DNA of 64,000 nt from Zerene cesonia (GCF_012273895.1 NC_052129.1:5270001-5334000); one strand, 5' to 3'; positions 23,511 to 35,720 are shown, counted from the stretch's first letter. Notes: generated by a model not told the origin, from the sequence alone. Made by a program: numbers and translations.

Positions 23511-24964
23511 ACATGTGGGTACAGATACAGAGACATAATGATACTTTTATATTAATGAAAAATGTTTCAATTGTGTATTTATGGGTTTGTTACGTGTTAT
23601 GTATTTCGTTAGAAAGTTTTAAGTGATATATGTTTTGGTTTATCCCAACGCATTTTTAGCGATCTGCTTACAATTTTGATATATTAGGATATAATAAACC
23701 CAAAACAATAATTAATAATAGTTTTTCTTTTAAAATTTGTAAAACTTTAAAATTTTGCTTATTAAATTAAAAAGTGCCATTAGATAGGTTCAAAATGAGG
23801 CGCTTCTAACTGCCTCTTCTTGAATAAAGTCCTCGAAGACCTCGCGAGAGAGGTCGGGATGGAAATCTAGTTAACAATAATTCCCACTATTCTTCATTAA
23901 TTGCGGATTCTTAGAATCTTTTTTTGATTAACATAAGCATTCAAGCATAAAATTACATTCGTATTATTAGCGCAAGTGACGTTCAGAAATAACGCAACGG
24001 CTTAAATAAAAAAATGGACATAATTTAGTAAATGTTTTATTATTGAACGTTTCCGTATTACTTACAAGTAATTGAAAAATTTTGAACGATTGCGCTTTTG
24101 ACCTTGACAATTCAATAATAGTTTCGTTCCTTCCTTATGATTTTTTATCGGGTTTTAATGTGATTGATTTAAACTAATCTTCCCCGATCCAGTTCGCTGA
24201 CTTTCCTTTATATTTCGTTCACGTAACGAATGTCGTGACGAGACTACCGGAACGACAAATCGTTTTTGCCGTTTGTAAGAAACTCAGCGAACGATTTAAG
24301 CTGAAATGCTATTATTGATGGAGTTTTTTTCATGATAGTGCAAATGTTTTATGTGCTCTTTCTCTGTTTATAGTAAGCATAAAAAAAAATTACAGCTTAA
24401 TCAAAAAAGTATGAAAATATTGGTACAAACGGTACGATAAGTTTGTTTCTTTCAAATAAACGGTTTAGAACAATTTTTTTTTAACAAAAAAACTGTTTGG
24501 CCTTTAAATAATCAAATTAGACCAATCGTGAGTGAGACCAATGGGTGGCACCAGATTTTAAATAAAAAAAAACATCAGTTCACCCAGTCGAAAGACCTAA
24601 GGGGAAAAACCCAAAAGAATACACAGTCGAATTTAGAATTTCCTCATTTTAAAAGTCGATGGATAACACGTTCAATTTATTAGTGACAAAATAAAAACAA
24701 ATGTAAAAGAAACGCAGTATCTAAGTAAAATAAAATATATTTATAGACAATCTATTCCGTATTCTATTGTTATTTTCAATGGAGAAACCTTGTAATTTTC
24801 ACTGTCAATGTATATGTGTGCACGCGCACAGCTTTTTTATTTATTATGTCTGCTGTATGCCGCTTCGATTAAAAATTGCGTAATATTATAATACCTACTT
24901 TATATATATATTTTAATACCTACTTTTTATTTTATTGTTTGATATATAACCTACGAAGTGTCTT

Positions 24965-25195
24965 ATCCCGTAGGGGGGATTGCTGTAGGCGAATTTATTA
25001 GTCCGTAGACCCGTTTCCTTTTCCCAACACTACCCATCCATTCCTCCTTTCCAGCCGTCTATCCTTTCCTTGTCCTTTACCCTTTAAACGGGCAATGCAT
25101 TTGTATTGGCCCTATATCTGCAAAAGTTTATGGATGGTGGTGATCGCTTAATATTAAACGAACCACCAGCTCAGTTGCCTGATGCATAAAAATAA
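24965..25195 (+). mobile_element. Retroposon family G, diverged plus copy
   Basis: Contains CCCGTTTCCTTTTCCCAAC, GGTGGTGATCGCTTAATATT and a tail GCATAAAAATAAAAC. Confidence 0.55.
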
Positions 25196-25464
25196 AACAT
25201 TTAATGATTTATCCTGCTTGACTTGTATGTGATACAGACCTTTGGCGTGCAATAAATCTCCATAGTCCTTGTAAATAAACTAAATAATTTATTAATTATA
25301 GGATTCTTAACGCCTTCTGACGCCATTCTTGTGTGGCATTCATAAATCGTTTTAATTAACCTAGCCTCGTTAGGTGAACTTTAAAATTATGTTATGTCAT
25401 TCAAGATCGCAGATAACTGAATGGTCAATGTTCGTTAAACAGTATTTTATATACTTATATAGTA

Positions 25465-25664
25465 CTAGCTGCGCCCCGCGGTTTCACTCGCGTTAGTCCG
25501 TATCCCGTAGAAATATCGGGATAAAAAGTTGCCTATATATTATTCCAGTTGTCCAGCTGTCTACGTACCAAATTTCAATGCAATCGGTTCAGTAGTTTTT
25601 GCGTGAAAGAGCAACATACACACACAGATCCTTACAAACTTTCGCATTTATAATATTAGTAGGA
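25465..25664 (-). mobile_element. Helitron-like element, family A
   Basis: CTAG at 25465 after A; minus-strand TCC start at 25664 before T. Near-consensus copy. Confidence 0.8.
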
Positions 25665-26208
25665 TTCTCTGGACGTTGACTGGTCACGGGTCGTTCACGA
25701 GAAACGTCAAATTGAAGATATTTAATTTTGTTTCTATTTTTACACGATTTTTTTAAATTCACCTGCATGTTTGTATGTAACTGACTCCTCTAACCTCTTT
25801 ATATAATTCAAACTTTGAACACTTATCAAGACAATACAATGATTCCATGAGTTTCACATATCCTGATAAGGATCGCCAGGATTAAATAATTTCCTTACGT
25901 ATATTTCGTTTCTTTGAACAAATACAATTTGATTCTATCATTATTGAAACGTTAGAAGTGATTTATTTAACTTAATTTGTTACTGGTAGTTAATACAAAA
26001 AACACAGCTTGTCTTACACTTTAAAAGATTTTAATTTCTTCTTCTTTATGCATTTTATTATTATTTATATAAACTGTCAATTTTTCATAGTCTATTGTAT
26101 AATTTAACTAGCTTTCCCCATGTGTTACTCTCTATCCTCCTATCTCCAGACACAAAAAACATACTGTGAAATCGCTCCACTGAGTCGTGAAAGAAAGGCA
26201 AACAAACA

Positions 26209-26398
26209 TCCTACTTATATTATAAATGCGAAATTTTGTAAGGATGTGTGTGTGTTTGTTGCTCTTTCACGAAAAAACTACTGAACTGATTGCAATTAAA
26301 TTTGGTACGCAGACAACTGGAATAACATATAGGGAACTTTATCCCGATATTCCTACGAGATACGGACTTAGGCGGGTGAAACCGCGGGGCGCAGCTAC
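26209..26398 (+). mobile_element. Helitron-like element, family A
   Basis: Starts TCCTACTTATATTATAAATG after A at 26208. The hairpin GCGGGTGAAACCGCG is present; the final CTAG is mutated to CTAC. The 75-codon ORF over it is the repeat, not a gene. Confidence 0.7.
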
Positions 26399-26518
26399 TA
26401 TTTATAAAATTGACTCAAGTCTGTATAATTTTTTAAACCTTCAAATTTTTTAAGAACCTCTTATTGATACTATAGTTGCCCATCTTTTACACATACATAG
26501 GTATTATATAATTATTTC

Positions 26519-26600
26519 GTAAATGTTATACCGATGTTATAACGATTCAAAAGTGCTTCTAGAAGTCCAAATGAATAAATAAACGTTTGAATTTGAGTTT
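26519..26600 (+). mobile_element. LINE 3'-end fragment
   Basis: ACGATTCAAAAGTGCTTCTA, then AATAAATAAACG and GAATTTGAG, a common lepidopteran LINE terminus. Confidence 0.5.
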
Positions 26601-26636
26601 TGTTGTTTCAAACATTAATCGTTCATTACAAATAAT

Positions 26637-26845
26637 CTTAGTATTTTCTTGTGTTTGATTTTACGCGAGTATTATACATTTAGAAATTAAAAACTTTTTA
26701 ATGGATTTTAAACGCGATTTATTCATCATGTTATTAAACCGACGTTTCGAACACTTTACAGGGAGCGTGGTCAGCGTGGAGACTGAGTCTCCCCGTGACC
26801 ACGCTTCAAATCCGTTAAAAAGTTTTTAATTTCTACACAAATAAT
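26637..26845. mobile_element. Foldback (MITE-like) element, family L
   Basis: Inverted arms: TTTAGAAATTAAAAACTTTT at the left pairs with AAAAGTTTTTAATTTCTACA at the right. Between them is a core with CGACGTTTCGAACACTTTAC and a GAGACTGAGTCTCC palindrome. Other copies at 33543, 34705 and (fragment) 59560. Confidence 0.6.
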
Positions 26846-27277
26846 ATTTTTTATCACTGTCATCTTTCTATCCTCTTGCTTTATAATTGGGGTCACCGCA
26901 CATGCCGCAGACGGCGTTAGTAGATAGGGAAAATAAAATATTTTGTCAAAATTTGCATATATTTTAAATAAGAATCACATCATAGTACACATCAAATTAT
27001 GTAGAAACTATTTTTGCAAATGGAAATGGTCATATGATTTTACTTTCTGTGATTTTAAGGCTAATGATGCTTATGTGATTAGAGAGGGTTCAGCAGAAAT
27101 GTTTCCAGTGTGAGAAAGAGGTGTACATCGCCTAACCTCTTTCTATATCCCATATCCGTATCCCATACTCTTAGTATCCCATACTTGAATTAGTATTGGT
27201 CAGACAGCACGGCCCTTTGATCGGATAATCAAAAATATAATTAAAAAAATGGTTGTTTTTGAAATTTTATTACATTA

Positions 27278-27430
27278 CTAGCGATCCGCCCCGGCTTCAC
27301 TCTTGATATGTTTTTTTCTCCACTAAGAACTATAACAAAAACTCAACAAAAAAAAACATTAACCGAATTGTTCGAGCCGTTCTCGAGTTACACCTTTAGT
27401 AATACATTTGACTATACATTTTATTTATAT
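27278..27430 (-). mobile_element. Helitron-like element, family D
   Basis: Starts CTAGCGATCCGCCCCGGCTT. The interior (CGAGCCGTTCTCGAGTTACA, AATACATTTGACTATACATT) is shared with 34028-34190. Confidence 0.5.
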
Positions 27431-27485
27431 ATGATAGCCTAGACTATTAATGTTCGAGAAGTTGGTCATTCCGAACTATATTTTC

Positions 27486-27640
27486 ACCGGCTTCAAAAAA
27501 GGAGGCGATTATGAATTTGACTACATTATATATATTATAATACATTATGACTCTTTACTGGGTGAACCGATGTTTATGGTTCTTTTTATTTGAAAACTGG
27601 TGCCCCCTATGTGGTCCTCTTCGATTTAGTTGTGATAATT
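27486..27640 (+). repeat. Lepidopteran interspersed repeat (family I)
   Basis: ACCGGCTTCAAAAAAGGAGG, then CTGGGTGAACCGATGTTTAT and GAAAACTGGTGCCCCC. Confidence 0.5.
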
Positions 27641-28114
27641 CGAAAGCGGATTAGATTTTTGTTAAAAGATAGTTATGTTGTAAGTATTCCTTATCGTTTA
27701 ACATAATAGGTTGTATCAGCCAATCCGGCTGATTCAAGTAATAAAATACACTAAGTTTAATTTATTAGTTTTATATCATTAAATAATATCCAAGGTAATG
27801 TATATGTAATTGTAGGTACACTGTACAGATGGTACTTTAGCATCGTTTGTAGGTCACATACTTAATTGTAATAATTCAATAATTTATAAGTAAGGAGTTA
27901 TGTAAACGAAGCGATTGAATTTTAAATATTTGCACATGCTAAGTTCGAGCAAACTATAAAAACTTGTTCATTTTTTATATTGTTCACATGGAAAGTGTGT
28001 TTGTTTATGATAAACCTTTTTCGGATATTGTCTGTACAAACAAAACTTGACAAAAGACAAATATTTCTACACTAGCTTAAATCCGCGTCTGATGTACCAG
28101 GTTTTTTATGTCGT

Positions 28115-28300
28115 AGCGAGCGACTAAGCTGGAGGTTCGCCTGATGGTAAGCGATCACCACCGCCCATGAACATTCGCAGAGTATTGCCAGCGTATGCGT
28201 CGCCCGCTTTAATGGAGAAGGGATAAGACAAGGCTTAACGACTCGAAAGAAGGATTGGACTGGGAAGGGTGAGGAAAAGGAATTGGGCCTCAGGCTATAA
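28115..28300 (-). mobile_element. Retroposon family G, truncated copy
   Basis: GAGGTTCGCCTGATGGTAAG and ACCGCCCATGAACATTCGCA, then AAGAAGGATTGGACTGGGA. The distal part is missing. Confidence 0.65.
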
Positions 28301-29381
28301 GTTCAAATATTAGGTTAGAAAAGAAAAATGTTTATAGGTAATACTAATTAATTAGTGCTAATTTAAATGGTCCTAAAAACACGTGCATTAAATTTTGGGA
28401 TGGATTTTGATAAAACTTAAAATAAATATATGACATTTTAATCAAAAAGTGACATATTTTTACAAGGAAATTTTAAAACTTTAGCTTTTTAAACTGTTTA
28501 TGTATCACGTGTAAATGTTGAATTAAATGGCATTTTATTAATATAATATTTAATAACATGCTACCTAATCATTTACCTGAATAAATTAGATCTTGAATTA
28601 ATTATTTATTCACTTTATACGTACATATAACAATATATTTTCTGAGATATAGATATAAATAATACGTTTGTAATAGAATTTAGAATAAAGATGCAAATAT
28701 TTAAACGCTGCACTTTTTAACAGTTTTTTTAACGTGTCTGTTTATCTATGGTATCTTAACTCTTGTGATTTCAATTTAATTATTTTTATGTCTTGTAATA
28801 ATATATTTCAATGCTGTCTCAGATTATTATCACTATTTTGCACTTGACATTTTTCAAATTATTCAATAATAGTCTTAAAGGAAATTAATTTTACGATTTT
28901 CCTGGATATAATCAAAATGAATTCCAATAGTTTAAGACAATCATCTAAAGAATGAAATAAATAATTTGAATTTTAAATAGTTACCTCTCAAATGTGATGT
29001 ATTCATAAACAATCGCACTAGTATTCAACGCATTTGACTTGTGCTATAGACTTCGTAAGTTCGACTAAGCTGTTACCGACCTACCATTAGCTTAAGTCAC
29101 ATCAAACTGTCCTTGACAATGGGCTAGTGAAAAATTGGTTGTTTCATTTAGGCTCGCGGCATACGGAGCGCTTTTTTAAATGATTCTAGCGTCGAATTCG
29201 ATTGCGTACTAATAGAAAAAAATCTGCATTTCTTTCTTTTTCAATCTGCTCTTTCTAATTGTGAAATTAGCATAAAGCAGTTCTGTAGAAGGAAGTAAGT
29301 TTGCAGTGGGGTTTTAGCCATAAGCCACGTAACCTTCCTTTTGAGGACTTCAATTTTTATCTTTATATTGCCCCAAAATTT
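28301..29381. other. No gene recognised; AT-rich intergenic DNA
   Basis: No recognisable repeat family or coding signal by eye. Confidence 0.5.
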
Positions 29382-29454
29382 ATAGACCGGGAGATGGTGA
29401 CACAAATTACTAGGTCATTTGTACCAGTATGGCGGTTCTTCAGTGGTCTAATTA
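29382..29454. repeat. Left arm of a 73-bp perfect inverted repeat beside a gap
   Basis: Exactly reverse-complementary to 30456-30528. It stops one base before the gap begins. Includes GACCGGGAGATGGTGAC and ATGGCGGTTCTTCAGTGG. Confidence 0.95.
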
Positions 29455-29455
29455 C

Positions 29456-30455
29456 NNNNNNNNNNNNNNNNNNNNNNNNNNNNNNNNNNNNNNNNNNNNN
29501 NNNNNNNNNNNNNNNNNNNNNNNNNNNNNNNNNNNNNNNNNNNNNNNNNNNNNNNNNNNNNNNNNNNNNNNNNNNNNNNNNNNNNNNNNNNNNNNNNNNN
29601 NNNNNNNNNNNNNNNNNNNNNNNNNNNNNNNNNNNNNNNNNNNNNNNNNNNNNNNNNNNNNNNNNNNNNNNNNNNNNNNNNNNNNNNNNNNNNNNNNNNN
29701 NNNNNNNNNNNNNNNNNNNNNNNNNNNNNNNNNNNNNNNNNNNNNNNNNNNNNNNNNNNNNNNNNNNNNNNNNNNNNNNNNNNNNNNNNNNNNNNNNNNN
29801 NNNNNNNNNNNNNNNNNNNNNNNNNNNNNNNNNNNNNNNNNNNNNNNNNNNNNNNNNNNNNNNNNNNNNNNNNNNNNNNNNNNNNNNNNNNNNNNNNNNN
29901 NNNNNNNNNNNNNNNNNNNNNNNNNNNNNNNNNNNNNNNNNNNNNNNNNNNNNNNNNNNNNNNNNNNNNNNNNNNNNNNNNNNNNNNNNNNNNNNNNNNN
30001 NNNNNNNNNNNNNNNNNNNNNNNNNNNNNNNNNNNNNNNNNNNNNNNNNNNNNNNNNNNNNNNNNNNNNNNNNNNNNNNNNNNNNNNNNNNNNNNNNNNN
30101 NNNNNNNNNNNNNNNNNNNNNNNNNNNNNNNNNNNNNNNNNNNNNNNNNNNNNNNNNNNNNNNNNNNNNNNNNNNNNNNNNNNNNNNNNNNNNNNNNNNN
30201 NNNNNNNNNNNNNNNNNNNNNNNNNNNNNNNNNNNNNNNNNNNNNNNNNNNNNNNNNNNNNNNNNNNNNNNNNNNNNNNNNNNNNNNNNNNNNNNNNNNN
30301 NNNNNNNNNNNNNNNNNNNNNNNNNNNNNNNNNNNNNNNNNNNNNNNNNNNNNNNNNNNNNNNNNNNNNNNNNNNNNNNNNNNNNNNNNNNNNNNNNNNN
30401 NNNNNNNNNNNNNNNNNNNNNNNNNNNNNNNNNNNNNNNNNNNNNNNNNNNNNNN
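29456..30455. other. Assembly gap (1000 N)
   Basis: Gap lying within a large inverted repeat. ORFs predicted across it are artefacts. Confidence 1.
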
Positions 30456-30528
30456 TAATTAGACCACTGAAGAACCGCCATACTGGTACAAATGACCTAG
30501 TAATTTGTGTCACCATCTCCCGGTCTAT
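30456..30528. repeat. Right arm of a 73-bp perfect inverted repeat beside a gap
   Basis: Reverse complement of 29382-29454 with no mismatch. Similarity ends at TA on both outer sides, so a mariner-type TA duplication is possible but unproven. Confidence 0.95.
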
Positions 30529-32383
30529 TATATCTCATTTCTGTTTATAGTGTGCATAAAATTATATTTTTATGATTGGTAATAATTAATCAAATCATAA
30601 GTGTCATCATTTACCAGTAAAGCGTGTAAATAAAGTGCTCATATTGTGGGACAGTAGAGGGTCCACTGCATCTCGTGAATCCACTAATATAATTAAAGTA
30701 TAGATGAAAGAACTTTCTTATAAAATACAAGAGTTATTTTCAATTATATCTCTTATCTTATCATCCATTAATAGAAACAGAAAAAAAGATTTAAAAGTAA
30801 GCGTGTGAAAATTTCATAGAATATAACTAATAACCATGTATTGTCATTTATTATTTTATTATAATTCGATCATGCTAAATCAACAGTACGAAGTCATTGT
30901 GATTAAAAGAAAAATATTTTAAGAATATTTTTTACTCAAACGGAATTTAGAATGTGAGAAAGTGTAAAATTACTGTATGCAAAGTAAATTCTTTAATACA
31001 TTATTGACGTTAACATCTTACTCAACGCCCAACTTGTGCTTAATTCACTAAAACATTCTGTATTGTATCAAATTACAGACTATTAAAATAATCTAAATAC
31101 ATATCTTTATTGATTTGTATTTATTATCACTTTTAACAATGGTATTCACGGTGATATAGATACAATATAATATGTATTCTAAAATGTTTAGAATAGCATG
31201 CTTGCGAATAAGAGAATTACTATCGAAAATGTCTTTTGGAAATTGGTTAGTGTTTATAATATAAGAAGTTTTGCCATTAAATGTTTCTTTATCGCATTGT
31301 GTATAACATATACCTATCGCATTGTGTATAACATATACCTATCGCATTGTTTATAACATAACCTCTTCTAATAACAAATATCTGAATTATTCAATGTTTT
31401 GACGATAGCTTTTAGTAACTTCAATTCATTCAATTTCATTAATTTATTCATTTTGTTATTTTACAAATAATAATAAATGAAACATCATGCAGAGGTAACA
31501 CGACAAAGCACAAAAAAATACATGTTTTGTTATTTTTTACATAATGCTGAGCTTAAAAAGCTTTAATTTTGGCACGTTTGGTGTCATCCAGAAAATGTCA
31601 ATTACACCCATTTTAAAATGACTTATTTGTATTAAAAAAGGAAGTACAAGTAAGAAATATGCGTCATAACAAATTATTTACTAATGTCTAAGGTTAAAAC
31701 TATAAAAAAACAGTAATTTACTGTGTGCAGTTTTAATGAAATAAACTTTATGTGCGCAATTACAGTAAATAGCAAATCAATCATATATGTGAGTTAACCA
31801 TTGTATCGCTTGCATTTGTATGAATATTATGCTATGAAGTACAAGAATTCATTTTATGACCATAATTTATTAATGATTTTCCTTATTTGACTATTTTTTA
31901 TTTATTTTATTTATACATATGTTCATACAAAAAGACAAAAAATATTAAGTTTAATACAAATTATACGTTAATTATAACATTATGTTCGTTGTGACATTTG
32001 TAATATATTATTGTAATTCGTTTTTCATTATTTAAAAGGATAGAGTCTACAATAGATAAGATATGAAAAAAAAACGTTGGTTTATATCAAGCCTACATTC
32101 AAAACATTGCAGGAAGCAATGCATTGATTGCTTCACGTAGCACGCATAGAAACAGTATCTATACAAAGCGAAATGAAAATATAAAGACATTCACATGCAT
32201 TTTAATAAATTTTCGTACCGTGAATAATGCGATTTTAGAGTTCCGTATCTCATAAGTCATAACGTAGATGCCCCCTTATCGGTTCACTATGTTGTCCGTC
32301 TGTCTGTCTAAACTTTTTTTCTTAGGAACGCGTGGAGATATGCAAATTAAATTTATATCATAATCGTGGTACATATAAAATCT
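30529..32383. other. No gene recognised; AT-rich intergenic DNA
   Basis: Contains one minisatellite (31290-31363) and a possible LINE tail near 31895-31990. No coding signal. Confidence 0.5.
31290..31363. repeat. 25-bp minisatellite, about three units
   Basis: TATCGCATTGTGTATAACAT plus ATACC, at 31290, 31315 and 31340. The first two units are identical; the third has small changes. Confidence 0.85.
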
Positions 32384-32568
32384 ATGTCACTCAGTGGCGT
32401 AGCTAGAGGGACAAGGGCCCTGGTGCATAGGGAAAGAATCGGGCCCCACCTCCCCTCTTTCCACCTTCCTCCCCTCTTTCAAAGCTGAGGTTAGAGGGCC
32501 CCCTGAGCTCCGTCGCCCTGGTGCACTGCACCACCTGACCCTATGATAGCCACGCCACTGATGTCACT
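32384..32568. mobile_element. hAT-type MITE with 8-bp target-site duplication
   Basis: The element is 32392-32560 (169 bp). Its ends are imperfect inverted repeats: CAGTGGCGTAGCTAG at the left, ATAGCCACGCCACTG at the right, 13 of 15 matching. ATGTCACT is duplicated at 32384-32391 and 32561-32568. An 8-bp duplication plus CAGTGGCGTA-type ends is typical of hAT elements. The interior is GC-rich and non-coding. Confidence 0.85.
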
Positions 32569-32912
32569 CAGTGAAGATGCAGCATTTCTAATGGTGAAAG
32601 AATTATCGAAATCGGTCCAGTGTTTTTTGTGTTAAAACGTTACAAACAAACAAACAAAAACACAAAAGCTTCCTCTTTATAACATTAGTGTAGAATATAG
32701 AAATTATCAGTCTATACACTATCAGACACTATATCAGACATACAGTAGATTTTATTTCATACTCGAATTTAAAAATCCCTCCACGAACAGCAATGATACG
32801 TAATAATATCATATCGTCGATTGGCAATGCAATGTCACATCGCAATACGTACAGCGTACCACATGTGAGAGCTGGAATCGAGTTTCAACAAAAATCGACC
32901 ATCAGTATATTA

Positions 32913-33108
32913 CTAGCTGCGCCCCGCGGTTTCACCCGCATAAGTCCGTATCTCGTAGGAATATCGGGATAAAAAGTTGCCTATATTCCAGTTGTCCAGC
33001 TATCTACATACCAAATTAAATTGCAACCAGTTCAGTATTTTTTGCGTGAAAGAGCAACAAACATACACACAACCTTACAAACTTTCGCATTTATAATATT
33101 AAGTAGGA
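32913..33108 (-). mobile_element. Helitron-like element, family A
   Basis: CTAG at 32913 after A; minus-strand start at 33108 before T. One extra base near the 5' end. Confidence 0.75.
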
Positions 33109-33309
33109 TTAGTAGGAAGACCACGGAACTAACACTTTTAACAAACGTTCTTTTAAGAAAGGAAAAAAGAAATCACAACACAACACGCATAAGGCTTCTG
33201 TATCCCAAGTGATTAATCGGGACCAGACTGCATCTCATCAATCGTGATAGACAGTTAAAATTATCAGAAATAATTTTTATTACCGTAATAACAACAATTT
33301 AAAGAATCT

Positions 33310-33545
33310 AGGTCATAAATTGATGGGTTGTTATGCCATTAACGGACAACTGACCTGGTGCTTGAAGGTAATTGATCACCAGCGCCATGAACATTCGAAA
33401 AGGTAGTGCTTCTGCGAATGCGCTGTCCGCTTTTAATTGGGAAGGTATAAGGAAAAGATTATAGACTGCAAAGAATAGGCTGAGAAGTGTGAGAAAAACC
33501 AAACGGGCCTCCGGCTCCCCCACTCACCGTTTGAAACACAGCACC
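33310..33545 (-). mobile_element. Retroposon family G
   Basis: Diverged copy: GGACAACTGACCTGGTGCTT to GGGCCTCCGGCTCCCCCACT. Its ORFs are shadows of the repeat. Confidence 0.6.
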
Positions 33546-33775
33546 TTAGTATTTTCTTGTATTTGATTTTACGTGAGTATTATACATTTTGAAATTAAAA
33601 ACTTTTTAACAGATTTTAAACGCGATTTATTCATTATATTATCAACCCGACGTTTCGAACACTTTACAGCGAGCGTGGTCACGGGAAGTCAGTCTCCCTA
33701 TATAATGAATAAATATAATAAATATAATTAATAAATCGCGTTTAAAATAATTCAAAAATGTTTCATTTCTAAACA
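33546..33775. mobile_element. Foldback (MITE-like) element, family L
   Basis: Same left arm and CGACGTTTCGAACACTTTAC core as at 26637; right arm AAATCGCGTTTAAAATAATT then ATTTCTAAACAC, with an extra ATAAATATAATA stretch. It directly abuts the G-family copy. Confidence 0.55.
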
Positions 33776-34027
33776 CAGTACCTTGCTACTATTTCACGCC
33801 GATGTTATATATAATGGTACGGAACCCTTCGTGCGCGAGTCCGACTCGCACTAAGCCGGTTTTGTTTACACTTAAAAGGGGCAATCATTTATATAACTAA
33901 GTATTACAATATTATGTATCAACATACTTAAATCTTGCAAAGATTTTAAGTGGATAGATAATTACGTTATGTGAAATAGTTGTATCCACTTTGGCAGTAT
34001 TTTCAATGGCAAATAACCGATAACTAT

Positions 34028-34190
34028 AACAAGCGGTTCCACCCCGGCTTCACCTGTGCACGTTTTTTATCTCCATGAGAACCTTCCGCCTAAACAAACA
34101 CTTTGAAATAATCTTTGCCGAGTTGGTGGAGCCGTTTACGAGTTTTGCGCTTACAACAAATTTGCCAATACATTTTTATTTATATATGTA
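34028..34190 (-). mobile_element. Helitron-like element, family D (degenerate)
   Basis: GCGGTTCCACCCCGGCTTCA at the left, then GAGCCGTTTACGAGTTTTGC and CAATACATTTTTATTTATAT, as at 27278. Confidence 0.45.
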
Positions 34191-34314
34191 CGTGGTATAT
34201 TTACATGGGTTATTTTAATATTTGCAATATTACTTTGTTATGCTTAATACATAAATAAGTTGATTTTTTGTCTTACTAGCAATCCACCCTGGCTGCATCT
34301 GTGGTATGTATATT

Positions 34315-34494
34315 ATCTTGTATATAAAATTCTCGTGTCACAATGTTAGTCTCTATACTCCTCCGAAACGGCTTGACCGATTCCTCTGAAATTTGGTAAG
34401 CATATTGGGTAGGTCTGAGAATCGGCTAACATCTATTTTTCATACCACTAAACGATAAGAGTAAGGCAGAACAGCGTTTGCCGGGTGCAGCTAG
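34315..34494 (+). mobile_element. Helitron-like element, family E
   Basis: Starts TCTTGTATATAAAATTCTCG after A at 34314 and ends GCCGGGTGCAGCTAG before T at 34495. A reversed, degenerate copy lies in KDM7 intron 15 (48903-49062). Confidence 0.65.
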
Positions 34495-34704
34495 TAATGT
34501 ATAGCCTTCTATCACTCAGTGATCATATTATATCCAAAGGTATTTATGAAATTAGTTCACAAGTTACATAATGATTTCAACAATTAAACACTCTTTAACT
34601 TCATATGATTAGTAGGCAAATGCAGTAAATACAAACAATAAAAATTGGATAAGTACATAGTATATACCTACTTGTTTCTATAAAGCAATTATATTTATTA
34701 CGAA

Positions 34705-34838
34705 TTTAGAAATTAAAGTCTTTTTAACTTTTTAACGAGAGCGTGTTCGCTGTAGTGTTCGAAATATTAGGTTAATGATGTAATGAATAAATCGCGTTTA
34801 AAATCCGTTAAAAAGTTTTTAATTTCTAAATATATAAG
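34705..34838. mobile_element. Foldback element, family L (internally deleted)
   Basis: Arms TTTAGAAATTAAAGTCTTTT and AAAAGTTTTTAATTTCTAAA pair. The core is shortened (GAGCGTGTTCGCTGTAGTGT). Confidence 0.5.
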
Positions 34839-35124
34839 AATTACATCAACAATCAGGTAAAAGCTTTAATCACATAATGGTTTACGCAACTGTAACTGTA
34901 CTTGTGGTCTTTCGCACTTTAAATATTAATCTTATTTGCTTTCCTATAGTCTAATCAATCTCTGATCCGAATTTTAGAGAAATTCCTTTAGTCTTATAGA
35001 CGTGAAAGCGTAGCAGATAGGCGAAGAAGATAAAATTATAACTACGAAACGCTGCCTGTTTGGCGGAGTTTCCCACTCATAATTTTAGTTATCTATTTTT
35101 TATGTCAAGAATAAACTATTAAAC

Positions 35125-35365
35125 TATGGTAAGCGATTACCATCGCCCATGATTATTCGCAGAATTAGTACCTCTGCGAGTGTTGGGAAAGGTTTGCGGT
35201 CTTGACGGTTTCCTTCCTAGTCAGAAAACAGAAACGGGACTCCGGCCCCCACTCACCGTAAGAAACACAATAGCATGCTATTCTCTCCGGTTTTCTGTGG
35301 GGGGTGTGGTACTTCTCCGATGCGAGCTGGCCCAATTCGTGCCGAAGCATGCTCGACTCCCTTTT
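35125..35365 (-). mobile_element. Retroposon family G
   Basis: TATGGTAAGCGATTACCATC near the left and GAGCTGGCCCAATTCGTGCC, GAAGCATGCTCGACTCCC at the right (5' end of the element). Confidence 0.6.
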
Positions 35366-35520
35366 ATCGCGCTTTTTATAAACTTCACCTGTGTGTTTGT
35401 ATGAAACTATTTTCTCTAATTTCTTACGTATACTGTGCATAAGACCAAATGAGAATTTATTTAATTTTATCATTAAAGAGTGGTTTTTAGTTTTCTTTAA
35501 ACTATATTTAGAAACTACTT

Positions 35521-35720
35521 GACCGCTCCTTGGTATAGTGGTTAATAACACGTGAGCGTAGAACTGAGGTGTCCTGGGTTCGAATCCTGGTGGACACGCA
35601 CAAAAATAAATGTCTTGGTCTTGCAGGACACAGAAGACTGATCACCTACTTGTCCAAAAAGAATATCGATCAGTGAAACAAATGAATATCATCTGCCCCA
35701 TACCCCACTGGGGGACACGG
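35521..35720 (+). mobile_element. tRNA-headed SINE
   Basis: A-box TGGTATAGTGG (35531-35541) and B-box GGTTCGAATCC (35577-35587) give a Pol III promoter with tRNA spacing. The body has ACTTGTCCAAAAAGAATATC and CATCTGCCCCATACCCCACT. No complete cloverleaf, so not a functional tRNA. Related copies at 13594 and 54212. Confidence 0.75.

Noticed and set aside
26226..26453. 75-codon ORF that looked protein-like
   Set aside because: It lies over a Helitron-like family A element present at many other sites.
35521..35595. Possible tRNA gene (A- and B-box)
   Set aside because: No full acceptor stem or cloverleaf, and a SINE body follows that also occurs at 13594 and 54212.
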